A stretch of 64,000 nucleotides of DNA, from NCBI RefSeq assembly GCF_024054565.1, contig NZ_JAMXLR010000020.1, forward strand, positions 158,648 to 222,647. The letters are read 5' to 3'. The stretch comes from Aeoliella straminimaris (GTDB taxonomy: Bacteria > Planctomycetota > Planctomycetia > Pirellulales > Lacipirellulaceae). This document shows, one piece after another, positions 1 through 8,327 of the stretch. A program made the position numbers and the translations under genes. The number at the start of each line of letters is the position of its first letter. Position 1 is the first letter of the stretch. The notes below the pieces were generated by a model. It made no database searches, was not told where the DNA came from, and saw only the letters and a program-made list of their open reading frames with translations.

Positions 1-1890
1 GGCCACCTTGGCTCCCGACTCCGCCAGTGCTTTGGCGGCGGCGTCCGCATCGGCAAAGCCGTTGTTGGTCACAGCCTCGAATCCGCCCGCCTCGAAGAAG
101 TTCTTCGAGAATGTGGCCCGTGCCGTGTGGTGGGCAATCGGTCCCATGTTGGCCAGGAACACCTTGGGCCGCGAGCCTTTTTCGGCGAGCCACTTGTCGC
201 TGGCATCGCGAAGTGCCTCAAACGGTTCGGCGAACGGATGCGGTGCGATTGGCGTGATCGTAGTGTCGCCCTCGCCAAATCCTAGTCCGCTAGCCAACTG
301 GCCGATGGAAGCACCGGCCGACGCAGCCTCGACGGCTGCGGCCATCTTCTCGCTGCTACCGGCCACGCCACTCACCACCTCGGCTGCACAGCGGGCGGTA
401 GCCAATCGCTGGGTAGCTTTCGCTTGCAAGGCCGCTCGATCGGGCGTTTGGCGAACCACGGGCTCCTCGGTCAAATTGGGGAACTCGCTTACGCCGGTGA
501 TGCCTTCCTTGCGGCTGGCAATGGCCTTGGCCCGCGGAGCAAATGCTGAGTCGATCTGATCGGCGACCCAGCCACTCTCTAAAGCGGCCAGCATGCCGCC
601 CTGCCGTTCGATCTCCTGCAACTGGCTCCAGGCTTGAGTGGCGAGTTCGTTGGTCAGCCAGTCCATGTACCAACTGCCGCCGGCCGGATCGACCACTCGA
701 TGCAGGTGCGACTCGTCCTGTAGGACGTGCAGCGTATTTCGAGCAATCCGTCGGCTGGTGGCGTCGGGCAGACCGGCGGCAACGTCGTACGGTTCGGAGG
801 TAATTACCTCAGCGCCCCCGACACCACCAGCGAACACGGCCACCGTGTTGCGTAGCAAGTTGACGTACGGGTCGCGTGCCGTGAGCACTCGTTTGCTGAC
901 GCGAGTGTGCAGTCGCATGGCACCAGCTTCAGCGTCGCCACCACTGGCTTCGACCACGCGTGCCCACAGGCTACGTGCTGCTCGCAGTTTGGCGATGCTA
1001 AGGAATTGGTGTGTGCCGACGCTCATGCTGAACAGTATCTGGCGTGCGGCCGATGATACATCCATGCCGGCAGCAGTCATCGCTCGCAGGTACTCGACCC
1101 CCGTCGCCATGCTGAAGGCGATATCCTGTACGGCGGTTGCTCCAGCGTGGTGGTAGGCTGCGGTACCGACGCGGACGGCGGTGACCTTGGGGTAGTTTGC
1201 ACTGGTCCACTTGGCCAGATCGGCCATCAGGCCGAGGGCCGTCTGTGGCGAGGTGGGCAGCTGCCCGTCCCGAGCCAGCACAGCCAGCGGATCGGCATTG
1301 AAGGCACCACGTGCTTCGTCGGGCTCCACGTCATGGCGACGCCAGAGGGCCACCAGTTGAGCCGCAGCAGGCAGAAATGCGGCACCGGCTTCCAAGGCAA
1401 CTCCCACCAGTGGCAGTTGCACCTTAGCGAGCACGGCGTCCAGATCGTCCACGTGATAGGCGGCCACGCCGTCGCGTGCTGAGAGCTCATCGGCCGCCTT
1501 GGAATCGGCATCAAGGCCACCGCGTGCGGCACAATCCAATCGCAGCAGGATCGACGTCACTCCACCTTCCAGATCGGCTAAGATCGCCTGATTGGAGGCC
1601 GCCAAGTCGGGGTGCGTGTATTCCTGTCGCAGGTCCCAACCCGTTTCGGCAAGCGCCAGCGGCTTCGAACCACGGAGGAAGAACGGCAGTCCCGGAAAGC
1701 CGTTGGGGTCTCCCTCGGATGACCAGTCGCGCGAAGTGTAGACTGGTTGCAGTTCGACCCCTTCAAAGGTCCGTGTGATCAACTTCTTTTCGAAGGGAGC
1801 GCCCTTCAGGTCGTTTTCCACCACCTCGCGCCACGCTTCGTACGCGACGGGGGGGAAGTCCTTCTTGATATTCAGTTCGGTGTCGAGCAT
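1..1890 (-). CDS. mutA: Methylmalonyl-CoA mutase small subunit (partial, 3' end outside window)
   Basis: The frame is open from an ATG at 1890 to the window edge, 630 codons, and begins MLDTELNIKKDFPPVAYEAW. The early block DLKGAPFEKKLITRT and the later TIM-barrel-type segments (RVGTAAYHHAGATAVQDIAF, DPAGGSWYMDWLTNELA) match the small (MutA) chain of the heterodimeric mutase, which supports the B12-dependent MutB chain in interconverting methylmalonyl-CoA and succinyl-CoA. Known small chains are about 620-680 residues, so only a short C-terminus should be missing; mutB would be expected next, to the left. It starts 26 nt after the epimerase stop, so it is the last visible gene of the operon beginning at 7431. 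The only uncertainty is the missing end. Confidence 0.9.
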   Translation of the reverse strand, partial: MLDTELNIKKDFPPVAYEAWREVVENDLKGAPFEKKLITRTFEGVELQPVYTSRDWSSEGDPNGFPGLPFFLRGSKPLALAETGWDLRQEYTHPDLAASNQAILADLEGGVTSILLRLDCAARGGLDADSKAADELSARDGVAAYHVDDLDAVLAKVQLPLVGVALEAGAAFLPAAAQLVALWRRHDVEPDEARGAFNADPLAVLARDGQLPTSPQTALGLMADLAKWTSANYPKVTAVRVGTAAYHHAGATAVQDIAFSMATGVEYLRAMTAAGMDVSSAARQILFSMSVGTHQFLSIAKLRAARSLWARVVEASGGDAEAGAMRLHTRVSKRVLTARDPYVNLLRNTVAVFAGGVGGAEVITSEPYDVAAGLPDATSRRIARNTLHVLQDESHLHRVVDPAGGSWYMDWLTNELATQAWSQLQEIERQGGMLAALESGWVADQIDSAFAPRAKAIASRKEGITGVSEFPNLTEEPVVRQTPDRAALQAKATQRLATARCAAEVVSGVAGSSEKMAAAVEAASAGASIGQLASGLGFGEGDTTITPIAPHPFAEPFEALRDASDKWLAEKGSRPKVFLANMGPIAHHTARATFSKNFFEAGGFEAVTNNGFADADAAAKALAESGAKVA

Positions 1891-1916
1891 GGTTCCACCG
1901 TTGTCCTCTATCTTGT

Positions 1917-2327
1917 TCACGAAGCGGGTTCGCAAAGTTCGGTCAGTACACCAAAGGTGCTTTTCGGGTGCGCGAAGGCGATCTTCATGTTGTGAGCACC
2001 GAGGCGTGGCGTTTCGTCAATCATCCGCAAACCGGACTCTTTGAGATCCGCAATCCGCGCTTCAATATCATCGACGGTAAAGGCCAAGTGGTGAAGCCCC
2101 TCACCGCGACTCTCCAAAAATTTGGCAACCGGACTCGACGGATCGGTCGGTTCGAGCAACTCGAGACGAACGTCACCCACTTTGAAGAAACCAACTTTCA
2201 CTTTTTGTGTCGGTACTTCTTCATAGCATTCGAATTCAGCACCCAAGGCGCCTTCATAGAAGGGACGCTGGTCGTCGATCGAACGAACGGCAATCCCCAC
2301 GTGATTTAGAGACTTTACGGATTCCAC
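1917..2327 (-). CDS. mce: Methylmalonyl-CoA epimerase
   Basis: 136 residues, the usual length of this vicinal-oxygen-chelate enzyme, which converts the (S) and (R) forms of methylmalonyl-CoA. The N-terminus LNHVGIAV carries the first metal ligand (His9), GEGLHHLAF carries the second histidine (79 or 80), and LTELCEP near the C-terminus carries the glutamate (130) that acts as ligand/base in the family. The start is GTG at 2327, with an AGGAG ribosome site just before it that lies at the end of the AarF-like gene; only 9 nt separate the two genes. It sits directly upstream of the mutase small subunit, as expected for the propionyl-CoA to succinyl-CoA route. Confidence 0.92.
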   Translation of the reverse strand: MESVKSLNHVGIAVRSIDDQRPFYEGALGAEFECYEEVPTQKVKVGFFKVGDVRLELLEPTDPSSPVAKFLESRGEGLHHLAFTVDDIEARIADLKESGLRMIDETPRLGAHNMKIAFAHPKSTFGVLTELCEPAS

Positions 2328-2336
2328 AATTCACTC

Positions 2337-3836
2337 CTATTTAGTTGCTGGCGCCGCGGATTGCTGAAAGGCGGACAGCCGGTCGTTGATCTGACTTAGC
2401 CAGAGCCGTGCCGCCGCGTGTGGCGTTTCCATCAAGCACCTCGCCAGATCGAAATTGGAAAGTCGCGTTGCAAAACCCCGCCAGTGGGGCAGGGCGATCC
2501 ATCGCTGCGGCCATTCGGCAATGAACTGTCGCAGAAAATGCTGCAGCAGCACGGAGTCGAGTCGGTCGTCATCGATTCCCAAGTCGTGCAGGACGCCATC
2601 CAAAGTATGCAACGTCTTCCGAAACAATAACAGGTCTGGACCCAGTCGCAATCCCGCCTCCTGGTAGGCCTGGTCCAGCATCCCTACCATCCAGTTCAGA
2701 CCGGGCAGACTTCCCCGCCCGACCTTCTGTATCCATCGTTCCGCCACGGCTTGCAGCTTGTCCCGATCGCCGACACTCGTGGCCACGACATCCAACGCCC
2801 GCACCACTTCCGATGCGTTGAGCATCGCCGCCGCTAGCACGACCTGGACCAGGGCGACTCGTTCCTTCTCGGTTAAGTAACCCACCAGGCTCCAGTCGAG
2901 TATCCCGAGCCGCCCCTGGTCCGTGTGTAGCAGGTTGCCCGCGTGGGGATCGCAGTGAAACAGCGTATCGCTATCTTGCGAGAACATGGGCTTGGCAAGC
3001 AGCGTCTCCACCGCCAAGGCCGCGAGCGAGCGCCTGGTGTTTTTGTCTTCGTGATCGTGATCCGTCAGTTTCGCACCCGACAGCCACTCCATGGCGGTCA
3101 CTCGGGGAGTGCAGTACTCGTGCAGTGAGGGAATGTGCACCCGAGGTTCGCCGGCATAGATCCGGCCGGCCGTTAGCAAATTCTGTTGTTCTCGGTCGAG
3201 GCGAACTTCCCACTGCAGTTTGTCGCGCACCTGGTCGAACGTTTCTTTATAGTCGAGCGACGGAATGCCGAGTTCTTCACAGCGATGATCCAGGTATTCG
3301 CCAACGCGGGCCGCCAGCTCGAGTTCTTCGGCCAGGCGCTCTTCGATGCCGGGCTTTAACAGCTTGAGGACACCCCGCCTGGTGGTGTCCTCCACTGCTT
3401 GGGTGTAGCCCACCACCACGGCTACGCTGGCCTCGGCAATGGCGGGCTCTACCAGTTCGATACCTAGTTGCGGGAGCGAACCCAGCTCGCGGTTGAGTGT
3501 ATTGGTGATCGTGCCGTGCGCGACTGTGGGCGGCAGCGATTCGAGTTGTTGCAGTTCCTCCCTCAGTTCGGGCGCGAGCACTGGATCACGAGCCAGGATT
3601 TGCCCCAGCTTATGCAGCACGGGACAGCTTTTGGCAAGCACTGCCAGCCGCCCGGAGATGTCGACTTCAGCTGGCAGTGCCGCCTGTGCTGCAAGGATGG
3701 CGTTCTGGCGCTCGTCGGCAAGACCCTCTAGGAATACCGCCAGGGCACCCGCGACCGGCCGAGCGAGTTTGGCATATTCGTCGGGCAGCACGGATGCTAG
3801 GGCATCCTCGTCGATGATCAAATTCCATTGCACCAT
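2337..3836 (-). CDS. AarF/ABC1/UbiB family atypical kinase-like protein
   Basis: 499 residues. It has the hallmarks of the ABC1/ADCK atypical kinase family: HKLGQILARD around residue 75 (the KxGQ motif), a lysine-rich VLKLLKPGI near 157-164 (nucleotide-binding lysine), HCDPHAGNLL at 294-303 (catalytic loop) and GILDWSLVG at 311-319 (metal-binding aspartate D314). Family members act on isoprenoid-lipid/quinone biology or are ATPases of unclear substrate; the substrate here cannot be read from sequence. It lies between phaC (39 nt) and the epimerase (9 nt), so it is very probably co-transcribed with PHA genes. A role in granule or lipid metabolism is inference from context only. Confidence 0.85.
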   Translation of the reverse strand: MVQWNLIIDEDALASVLPDEYAKLARPVAGALAVFLEGLADERQNAILAAQAALPAEVDISGRLAVLAKSCPVLHKLGQILARDPVLAPELREELQQLESLPPTVAHGTITNTLNRELGSLPQLGIELVEPAIAEASVAVVVGYTQAVEDTTRRGVLKLLKPGIEERLAEELELAARVGEYLDHRCEELGIPSLDYKETFDQVRDKLQWEVRLDREQQNLLTAGRIYAGEPRVHIPSLHEYCTPRVTAMEWLSGAKLTDHDHEDKNTRRSLAALAVETLLAKPMFSQDSDTLFHCDPHAGNLLHTDQGRLGILDWSLVGYLTEKERVALVQVVLAAAMLNASEVVRALDVVATSVGDRDKLQAVAERWIQKVGRGSLPGLNWMVGMLDQAYQEAGLRLGPDLLLFRKTLHTLDGVLHDLGIDDDRLDSVLLQHFLRQFIAEWPQRWIALPHWRGFATRLSNFDLARCLMETPHAAARLWLSQINDRLSAFQQSAAPATK

Positions 3837-3875
3837 CGTAAGTCTCGATGACGTGTAGCTTGGCGGATCGAATCT

Positions 3876-4982
3876 TCATTCGGATCGTTTGGCTAACCAC
3901 TCTTCAATATGAGGCCAGGTATTTTTCTCGGCACCGCGGCCCGCCATGATGCCGATATGTCCGCCGCGTACGCGGAACACTTCTTTGTCGTCACTTCCCG
4001 CCTTGTCAATTACTCTCTCCGATTGGCACGGTGGCGTAATGTGATCCGACTCGGCGATCACGTTCAACAAGCTGGCCTTCAGTTTGCTGAGGTCCACCTG
4101 CTCGCCGCGGATCTGGAGCGTGCCTTCCATCAGGCGGTTCTCTTTGTAGAACTCGTTAATCAGCTGCTCGTACGCCGCGCCGGACATGGGGATGATGTCG
4201 CGTACCCAAGTGTTCATCGAATGCCACGCCTCGGTGGCTGCAGGATTGTCGATGTTATCCCACAGCATCGTGTAGCTGCCGATGTAGTTTTCCACCGGCT
4301 TGAGCATCTTGGCTCCGCTGTCAATCATCTCGCCGGGAATGTTTCCCAGCTTCTGGGCGATAATGTTGGGGTTGAAACGGTTGCTCTTGGTCCATCGAGT
4401 GAAGGCTCCTTCGGTTCGCTCGGAGAAGTCCAACGGTGCGGTCAGCAGGATCAAGTTCTTCAATCCATCGTCCGGACGCAGTGAGGCGTACAGCGTCGAA
4501 ATCAATGCACCCAAGCACCAGCCCAGCATGCTGAACTCGTCGCAGCCAGAATGCGATTTCACTTTGCGGACCACGCGTGGCAGGTAGTCCAGGGCGTAGT
4601 CGTCGAACTTCAGGTTCTTGTCCTCCGGTCCTGGAGCGCCCCAGTCCAGCAGGTACAGCTCGTATCCCTTGCCCAGCATGTACTCCACGAAGCTGTGACC
4701 CGGCCGCAGGTCGAGTACGTGGGGGCGGTTCATGATGGCAAATACCATCAGCAGCGGGACCTGTTTGCGCTGCGACTCAGGCACGGTCGGAATGTAGTGG
4801 TACAGCTTGGCTTTATTTAGCGTCCAGACAAGTTCTCGAGGGGTTTGGGCGATCTTGGCGTCGGTGGTCAAAAAGCGATTGAACTTCTCTACTCGCTCCA
4901 TCGCCTTGTGCCACTCGTTGCAGACGTCGAAGAACGTCGGCACAGCGTTACCAACCGCTGAATCGTCGGTGGTCGTGTTCAT
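3876..4982 (-). CDS. phaC: Poly(3-hydroxyalkanoate) synthase, class III-type PhaC
   Basis: 368 residues from ATG 4982, which has a GAGG site about 10 nt upstream; a longer open frame to 5282 only overlaps the neighbouring subunit gene and is discarded. The protein is an alpha/beta-hydrolase-fold polymerase. The lipase-like box GWCLGA places the nucleophile at Cys156, with Asp313 in ESDHITPP and His342 in GGHIGIMAG completing the triad. The length fits class III PhaC (about 350-370), which works with a PhaE partner; the gene immediately upstream encodes a small PhaE-like protein. It polymerises 3-hydroxyacyl-CoA made by the PhaA and PhaB encoded upstream. Confidence 0.93.
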   Translation of the reverse strand: MNTTTDDSAVGNAVPTFFDVCNEWHKAMERVEKFNRFLTTDAKIAQTPRELVWTLNKAKLYHYIPTVPESQRKQVPLLMVFAIMNRPHVLDLRPGHSFVEYMLGKGYELYLLDWGAPGPEDKNLKFDDYALDYLPRVVRKVKSHSGCDEFSMLGWCLGALISTLYASLRPDDGLKNLILLTAPLDFSERTEGAFTRWTKSNRFNPNIIAQKLGNIPGEMIDSGAKMLKPVENYIGSYTMLWDNIDNPAATEAWHSMNTWVRDIIPMSGAAYEQLINEFYKENRLMEGTLQIRGEQVDLSKLKASLLNVIAESDHITPPCQSERVIDKAGSDDKEVFRVRGGHIGIMAGRGAEKNTWPHIEEWLAKRSE

Positions 4983-5002
4983 GACGTATCCTCTTCGTTT
5001 CG

Positions 5003-5362
5003 TTAGTTGCCGGAATTGTCCATCGAGCTGCGACAGGCGGACAGCACTTCGTCCAACTTGGCGTCCATGTCGTCCAGTCGTACTTCGATATTGGTGAGTC
5101 GCTCGGCCAGCCGAGTGACTTCGTCGCGAGACGGAAGATTCAGGCTCGCGAGTGTGTTTTTCATGGTGTCTTCCACTGCCTTGCGGAAGGGGCCCGAGCT
5201 GACAAGCCAGGCATCGAGCATCGCCCCACTGGCATCCGCGTAGGCGTCGGTGTTGACCACATCGACCATCACCTTCGCCCATGCATCCATGCTGGCGTCC
5301 CGCATGTCTTTCAACATGCCAGTGGGATCGAACGGATTAAACGTTTCGCTGTTGGAACTCAT
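5003..5362 (-). CDS. Short PhaE/phasin-like PHA synthase accessory subunit
   Basis: 119 residues, highly charged and predicted helical. The C-terminal third (LPSRDEVTRLAERLTNIEV, then a heptad-like run to the end) resembles the C-terminal coiled segment of PhaE/PhaR subunits and phasins, where a leucine-proline-serine-arginine motif precedes a helix. The N-terminal part has DAWAKVMVDVVN-type amphipathic sequence. Classical PhaE is about 350 residues, so this is roughly a third of that. It sits 20 nt upstream of phaC and 30 nt after phaB. Most likely it forms the synthase complex or coats granules; which of the two is not decidable from sequence. Confidence 0.75.
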   Translation of the reverse strand: MSSNSETFNPFDPTGMLKDMRDASMDAWAKVMVDVVNTDAYADASGAMLDAWLVSSGPFRKAVEDTMKNTLASLNLPSRDEVTRLAERLTNIEVRLDDMDAKLDEVLSACRSSMDNSGN

Positions 5363-5392
5363 GGTCGTTCTCTTTCGACAGGATCCACACGA

Positions 5393-6136
5393 TTACATGA
5401 ACGCGCCGCCGTTCACATTGATCTGCTGCCCGGTGACGTAGTCGCCGTCGGCTACCAGGAACGTGACGGCCTTCGCGATCTCCTCCGGGTGCGCGTAGCG
5501 CCCCATAGGAATTTTAGCTTTTATCTGGGCTTGGATCACATCGGGTACCGCGGCAAACATGTCGGTCTCGGTGTAACCTGGTGCAATGCAATTGACGGTG
5601 ATTCCCGAGCGGACCAGTTCGGCCGCGGCAGTGCGGGTAAAGGCAATGATGCCTCCCTTGCTGGCGCTATAGTTGGCTTGGCCCATGGCGGGAATCTGGC
5701 CGTTCATCGAACTTATGTTGACGATGCGGCCGAAACTTTGGTTGGTCATGATCGGTATGGCCGCGGAGGTACAGAAGAAGCAACCGTTGAGGTTCGTGGA
5801 AACGACTTCCACCCACTGTTCGTCGGTCATCCTCGGCAACAAGCTGTCGCGAGTTACCCCCGCGTTATTGACCAGAACATCCAGATGTCCGAATTGGTCG
5901 GCAACCTTCTGCACCATGCCTCGGGCTTCCTGCGAGTTACCGATGTTTGCTTGCACAAGCATGCACTCGCGGCCCAGGGCCGATATCTCTTCTGCTACTT
6001 CTTGGGCTTTGTTTTCGTTGTGGGCATAGTTGATTGCAACTTTTGCGCCTTCTCGAGCAAGTTCTAAGGCAATTGCCCGTCCGATTCCACGCGAGGCGCC
6101 TGTCACCAGCGCCGTTCTTCCGTCGACCCTACCCAT
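5393..6136 (-). CDS. phaB: Acetoacetyl-CoA reductase / 3-oxoacyl reductase (SDR family)
   Basis: 247 residues, the usual size of a short-chain dehydrogenase. It has the NADP-binding TGASRGIG at 12-19, NNAG at 90-93, catalytic Ser142 and YSASK (Tyr156, Lys160). The sequence alone could also fit FabG; the position between thiolase and PHA synthase genes points to acetoacetyl-CoA reduction to 3-hydroxybutyryl-CoA. The ATG at 6136 has a clear AGGAG site upstream (complement of 6143-6148). A 113-nt gap separates it from phaA, the widest in the operon. Confidence 0.9.
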   Translation of the reverse strand: MGRVDGRTALVTGASRGIGRAIALELAREGAKVAINYAHNENKAQEVAEEISALGRECMLVQANIGNSQEARGMVQKVADQFGHLDVLVNNAGVTRDSLLPRMTDEQWVEVVSTNLNGCFFCTSAAIPIMTNQSFGRIVNISSMNGQIPAMGQANYSASKGGIIAFTRTAAAELVRSGITVNCIAPGYTETDMFAAVPDVIQAQIKAKIPMGRYAHPEEIAKAVTFLVADGDYVTGQQINVNGGAFM

Positions 6137-6249
6137 CGCAAGGCTCCTATTCGCTAGCTGTGTGTTTGTTTATAAGGCGTGTGCACTGAAACAATCTGGT
6201 CGCCGCCGACGCGGTGCGGATGCTCAGCGTCGACGGCTGCTTTGGACTA

Positions 6250-7431
6250 CTAGGCGTGCTCGAAGATGGCCGCGATTCCCTGGCCACCGCCGATGCACAT
6301 CGATACCAGGGCGCGCTTGCCGCCGGTACGATTCAGTTCATACAGAGCCTTAATGGACAATATGGCGCCAGTGGCTCCGATGGGATGGCCCAGCGAGATG
6401 CCACTGCCATTCGGGTTGGTCCGATCCATCGGCAGATTCAATTCACGGGCCACTGCCAGCGCTTGGGCTGCAAAGGCTTCGTTGACTTCGAAGACGTCGA
6501 TGTCGTCGTAGCCAAAGCCCGTTTTCTCCAGCAGTTTGCGAATAGCCGGCACGGGCCCGATGCCCATGTACTTGGGATCGACACCGGCGTAGGAGTAGTC
6601 GACCAAACGGCCCATCGGTTTCAGGCCATGCGAATCGGCGTATTCCTTGTCGGCCAGCACCACGGCCGCGGCGGCGTCGTTAATACTGGACGCATTGCCG
6701 GGCGTCACGGTGCCCTCGGGATCGAACACCGTAGGCAGCCGCGACAACTTCTCGACCGTCAAGCCGTATCGCACGGTTTCGTCCACTTCGAACGGCACAG
6801 TCTCGCGTTTGGCCTTGATTTCAATAGGCACGATCTGAGCCTTGAAGTAACCGTGATCAAGTGCCTCGCCTGCCCGGCGATGGCTCTCCACGGCCAGGGC
6901 GTCCTGATCTTCGCGCGAGATGCCGTACTTCTTGGCGACGTTCTCCGCAGTGACCCCCATATGGCAGTCGTCGAATGGATCGGAGAGGGCTCCAACCATC
7001 GCATCCACCATGGTGGTGTCGTTCATGCGGGCACCGAAACGCATTGCTGGCGAAAAGTAGGGAGACCGGCTCATATTTTCTGCCCCGCCAGCAACTGCCG
7101 CTTCAGCGTCGCCCAGCATGATCGTCTGTGCGGCGGTGATGATCGCCTGCAGTCCGCTGCCGCACAGTCGGTTGAGTGTTAAAGCGGGGGCTTCGTAGGG
7201 CAATCCACCCTTCACTCCTGCCACGCGGGCCAGGTAGTGGTCGTGCACGTCCGTGTGAATGATGTTGCCGAAGACAACATGGCCGACATCGAGTGGATCG
7301 ATGCCGGATCGCTTGACTGCTTCGCGCACACACACTGCAGCCATTTCTGAAGGAGGCGTATCTTTGAGGCTACCGCCGTAACCGCCAATGGCGGTCCGAA
7401 CTCCGCTGAGAACGACAATCTCGCGTCCCAT
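6250..7431 (-). CDS. phaA: Acetyl-CoA acetyltransferase (biosynthetic thiolase)
   Basis: 393 residues from ATG 7431, the exact usual length of biosynthetic thiolases, with a strong GGGAGGAATT ribosome site; the open frame extends further upstream without protein-like sequence. The active-site cysteine lies in NRLCGSG (Cys90), the histidine in GHPIGATGA (His349) and the second cysteine in SMCIGGGQG (Cys379). It condenses two acetyl-CoA, or acetyl-CoA with propionyl-CoA, at the head of the PHA pathway. It is the first gene of the minus-strand operon that runs to the left window edge. Confidence 0.95.
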   Translation of the reverse strand: MGREIVVLSGVRTAIGGYGGSLKDTPPSEMAAVCVREAVKRSGIDPLDVGHVVFGNIIHTDVHDHYLARVAGVKGGLPYEAPALTLNRLCGSGLQAIITAAQTIMLGDAEAAVAGGAENMSRSPYFSPAMRFGARMNDTTMVDAMVGALSDPFDDCHMGVTAENVAKKYGISREDQDALAVESHRRAGEALDHGYFKAQIVPIEIKAKRETVPFEVDETVRYGLTVEKLSRLPTVFDPEGTVTPGNASSINDAAAAVVLADKEYADSHGLKPMGRLVDYSYAGVDPKYMGIGPVPAIRKLLEKTGFGYDDIDVFEVNEAFAAQALAVARELNLPMDRTNPNGSGISLGHPIGATGAILSIKALYELNRTGGKRALVSMCIGGGQGIAAIFEHA

Positions 7432-7857
7432 AGCAATTCCTCCCGATAGTAATTTCGTCAGGATAAGATTGGAAAGAGCGATGGTGCTTACCGTAAGCAT
7501 TTCACGTGCCAGAAAGAGGACGAATAAAGTTGCTTTAGTTGCACACCCGGCCCTCGTCGCGCCCCCGCTCATTGTGCGGTTCCGCACAAACGCGCTGTTG
7601 GTGCCGTTCATAACAGCACACTTTCGTTCTGCTGCGCGCCCGTGGTGGATGCCCGGCTTCGGGGTAGTAAGGGCCTTCAGGTTCCCGCTGCTTGCCATTC
7701 CCGAGCTGGTTGGTAGTTTGGAATGTTGGGGCAATGGGATTGCTAGCGAACCGGCAGCGGTCGGTACGCGGTTAGCACTGCTCTGCCCTCTCGTCGTCTG
7801 GGCACACCTAGCGCGCGGAGCGTGGGGTGCCGCCGAAACCTCGTAGTGGGAGGTGAT
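7432..7857. promoter_or_regulatory. Divergent intergenic region between PHA operon and CBS genes
   Basis: About 425 nt between phaA (minus) and the CBS gene (plus). Long open frames cross it on both strands but none gives recognisable protein. It should hold both outward promoters; no convincing -35/-10 pair was found. The one clear structure is the dyad at 7572-7589, listed separately. Confidence 0.5.
7572..7589. promoter_or_regulatory. Perfect inverted repeat, candidate operator
   Basis: TTGTGCGG, a 2-nt spacer TT, then CCGCACAA: an 8+8 perfect dyad with no following T-run, placed between divergent promoters. The shape suits a dimeric regulator site (PHA operon or CBS genes). The regulator is unknown. 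Confidence 0.45.
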
Positions 7858-8325
7858 ATGGGACTTCATCAGAACATGACTGCCGAGCCAGTCGGCCGGC
7901 TCGAGCTGCGTCAGCCACCCCTGTGTGGGCCAACTGACAGCGTTCGTACGGCCATCGAGCAGATGCGGGCAAAGCGACTGGGGTGCGTGATTGTCGTGGA
8001 CACCGAACAGAAGCCGCTTGGACTCTTTGCCGAAAGCAAACTCACGCAGCTGCTGGCCGAAGACCCCGCGCGCCTCGACGATCCCGTCTGCGACCATCTG
8101 ACCAACCCGTGGCCGTGCGTCCGCGAGTCGGATCCCATTGCCATGGTGCTGGGGGCGATGCAGGCGGCGAACGTCCGATTCATTGGCGTACTCGACAAGG
8201 ACGGCCGAGTCGTGGGGCTAACGGGGCAGAAGGGCCTGATGGAGTACGTTTCCGAACACTTCCCCCAACAGGTCATGGTGCAACGCGTGGGAAGCCCGCC
8301 GCCGGCCGAGAGAGAAGGAGCCTAA
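7858..8325 (+). CDS. CBS domain-pair protein
   Basis: 155 residues from ATG 7858, preceded by GGGAGG. Two CBS motifs fill the protein: the first runs through DSVRTAIEQMRAKRLGCVIV and ends in PLGLFAESKL, the second through DPIAMVLGAMQAANVRFIGV and ends in RVVGLTGQKGL. Stand-alone CBS pairs typically bind adenosine nucleotides and act as energy-sensing modules. The stop is 2 nt before the start of a second CBS protein, so the two are co-transcribed and may form a heteromer. The target is unknown. Confidence 0.85.
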   Translation: MGLHQNMTAEPVGRLELRQPPLCGPTDSVRTAIEQMRAKRLGCVIVVDTEQKPLGLFAESKLTQLLAEDPARLDDPVCDHLTNPWPCVRESDPIAMVLGAMQAANVRFIGVLDKDGRVVGLTGQKGLMEYVSEHFPQQVMVQRVGSPPPAEREGA

Positions 8326-8327
8326 GC

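Noticed and set aside
4983..5282. Extension of the phaC frame upstream to 5282
   Set aside because: It overlaps the PhaE-like gene; ATG 4982 has a good ribosome site and gives the family length.
7388..7846. 152-codon plus-strand frame across the PHA/CBS divergent region
   Set aside because: It starts inside phaA antisense, lacks a ribosome site and motifs, and covers the operator-like dyad.
7432..8097. Extension of the thiolase frame upstream to 8097
   Set aside because: ATG 7431 gives the exact family length with a strong ribosome site; the upstream part overlaps the CBS gene and is not protein-like.
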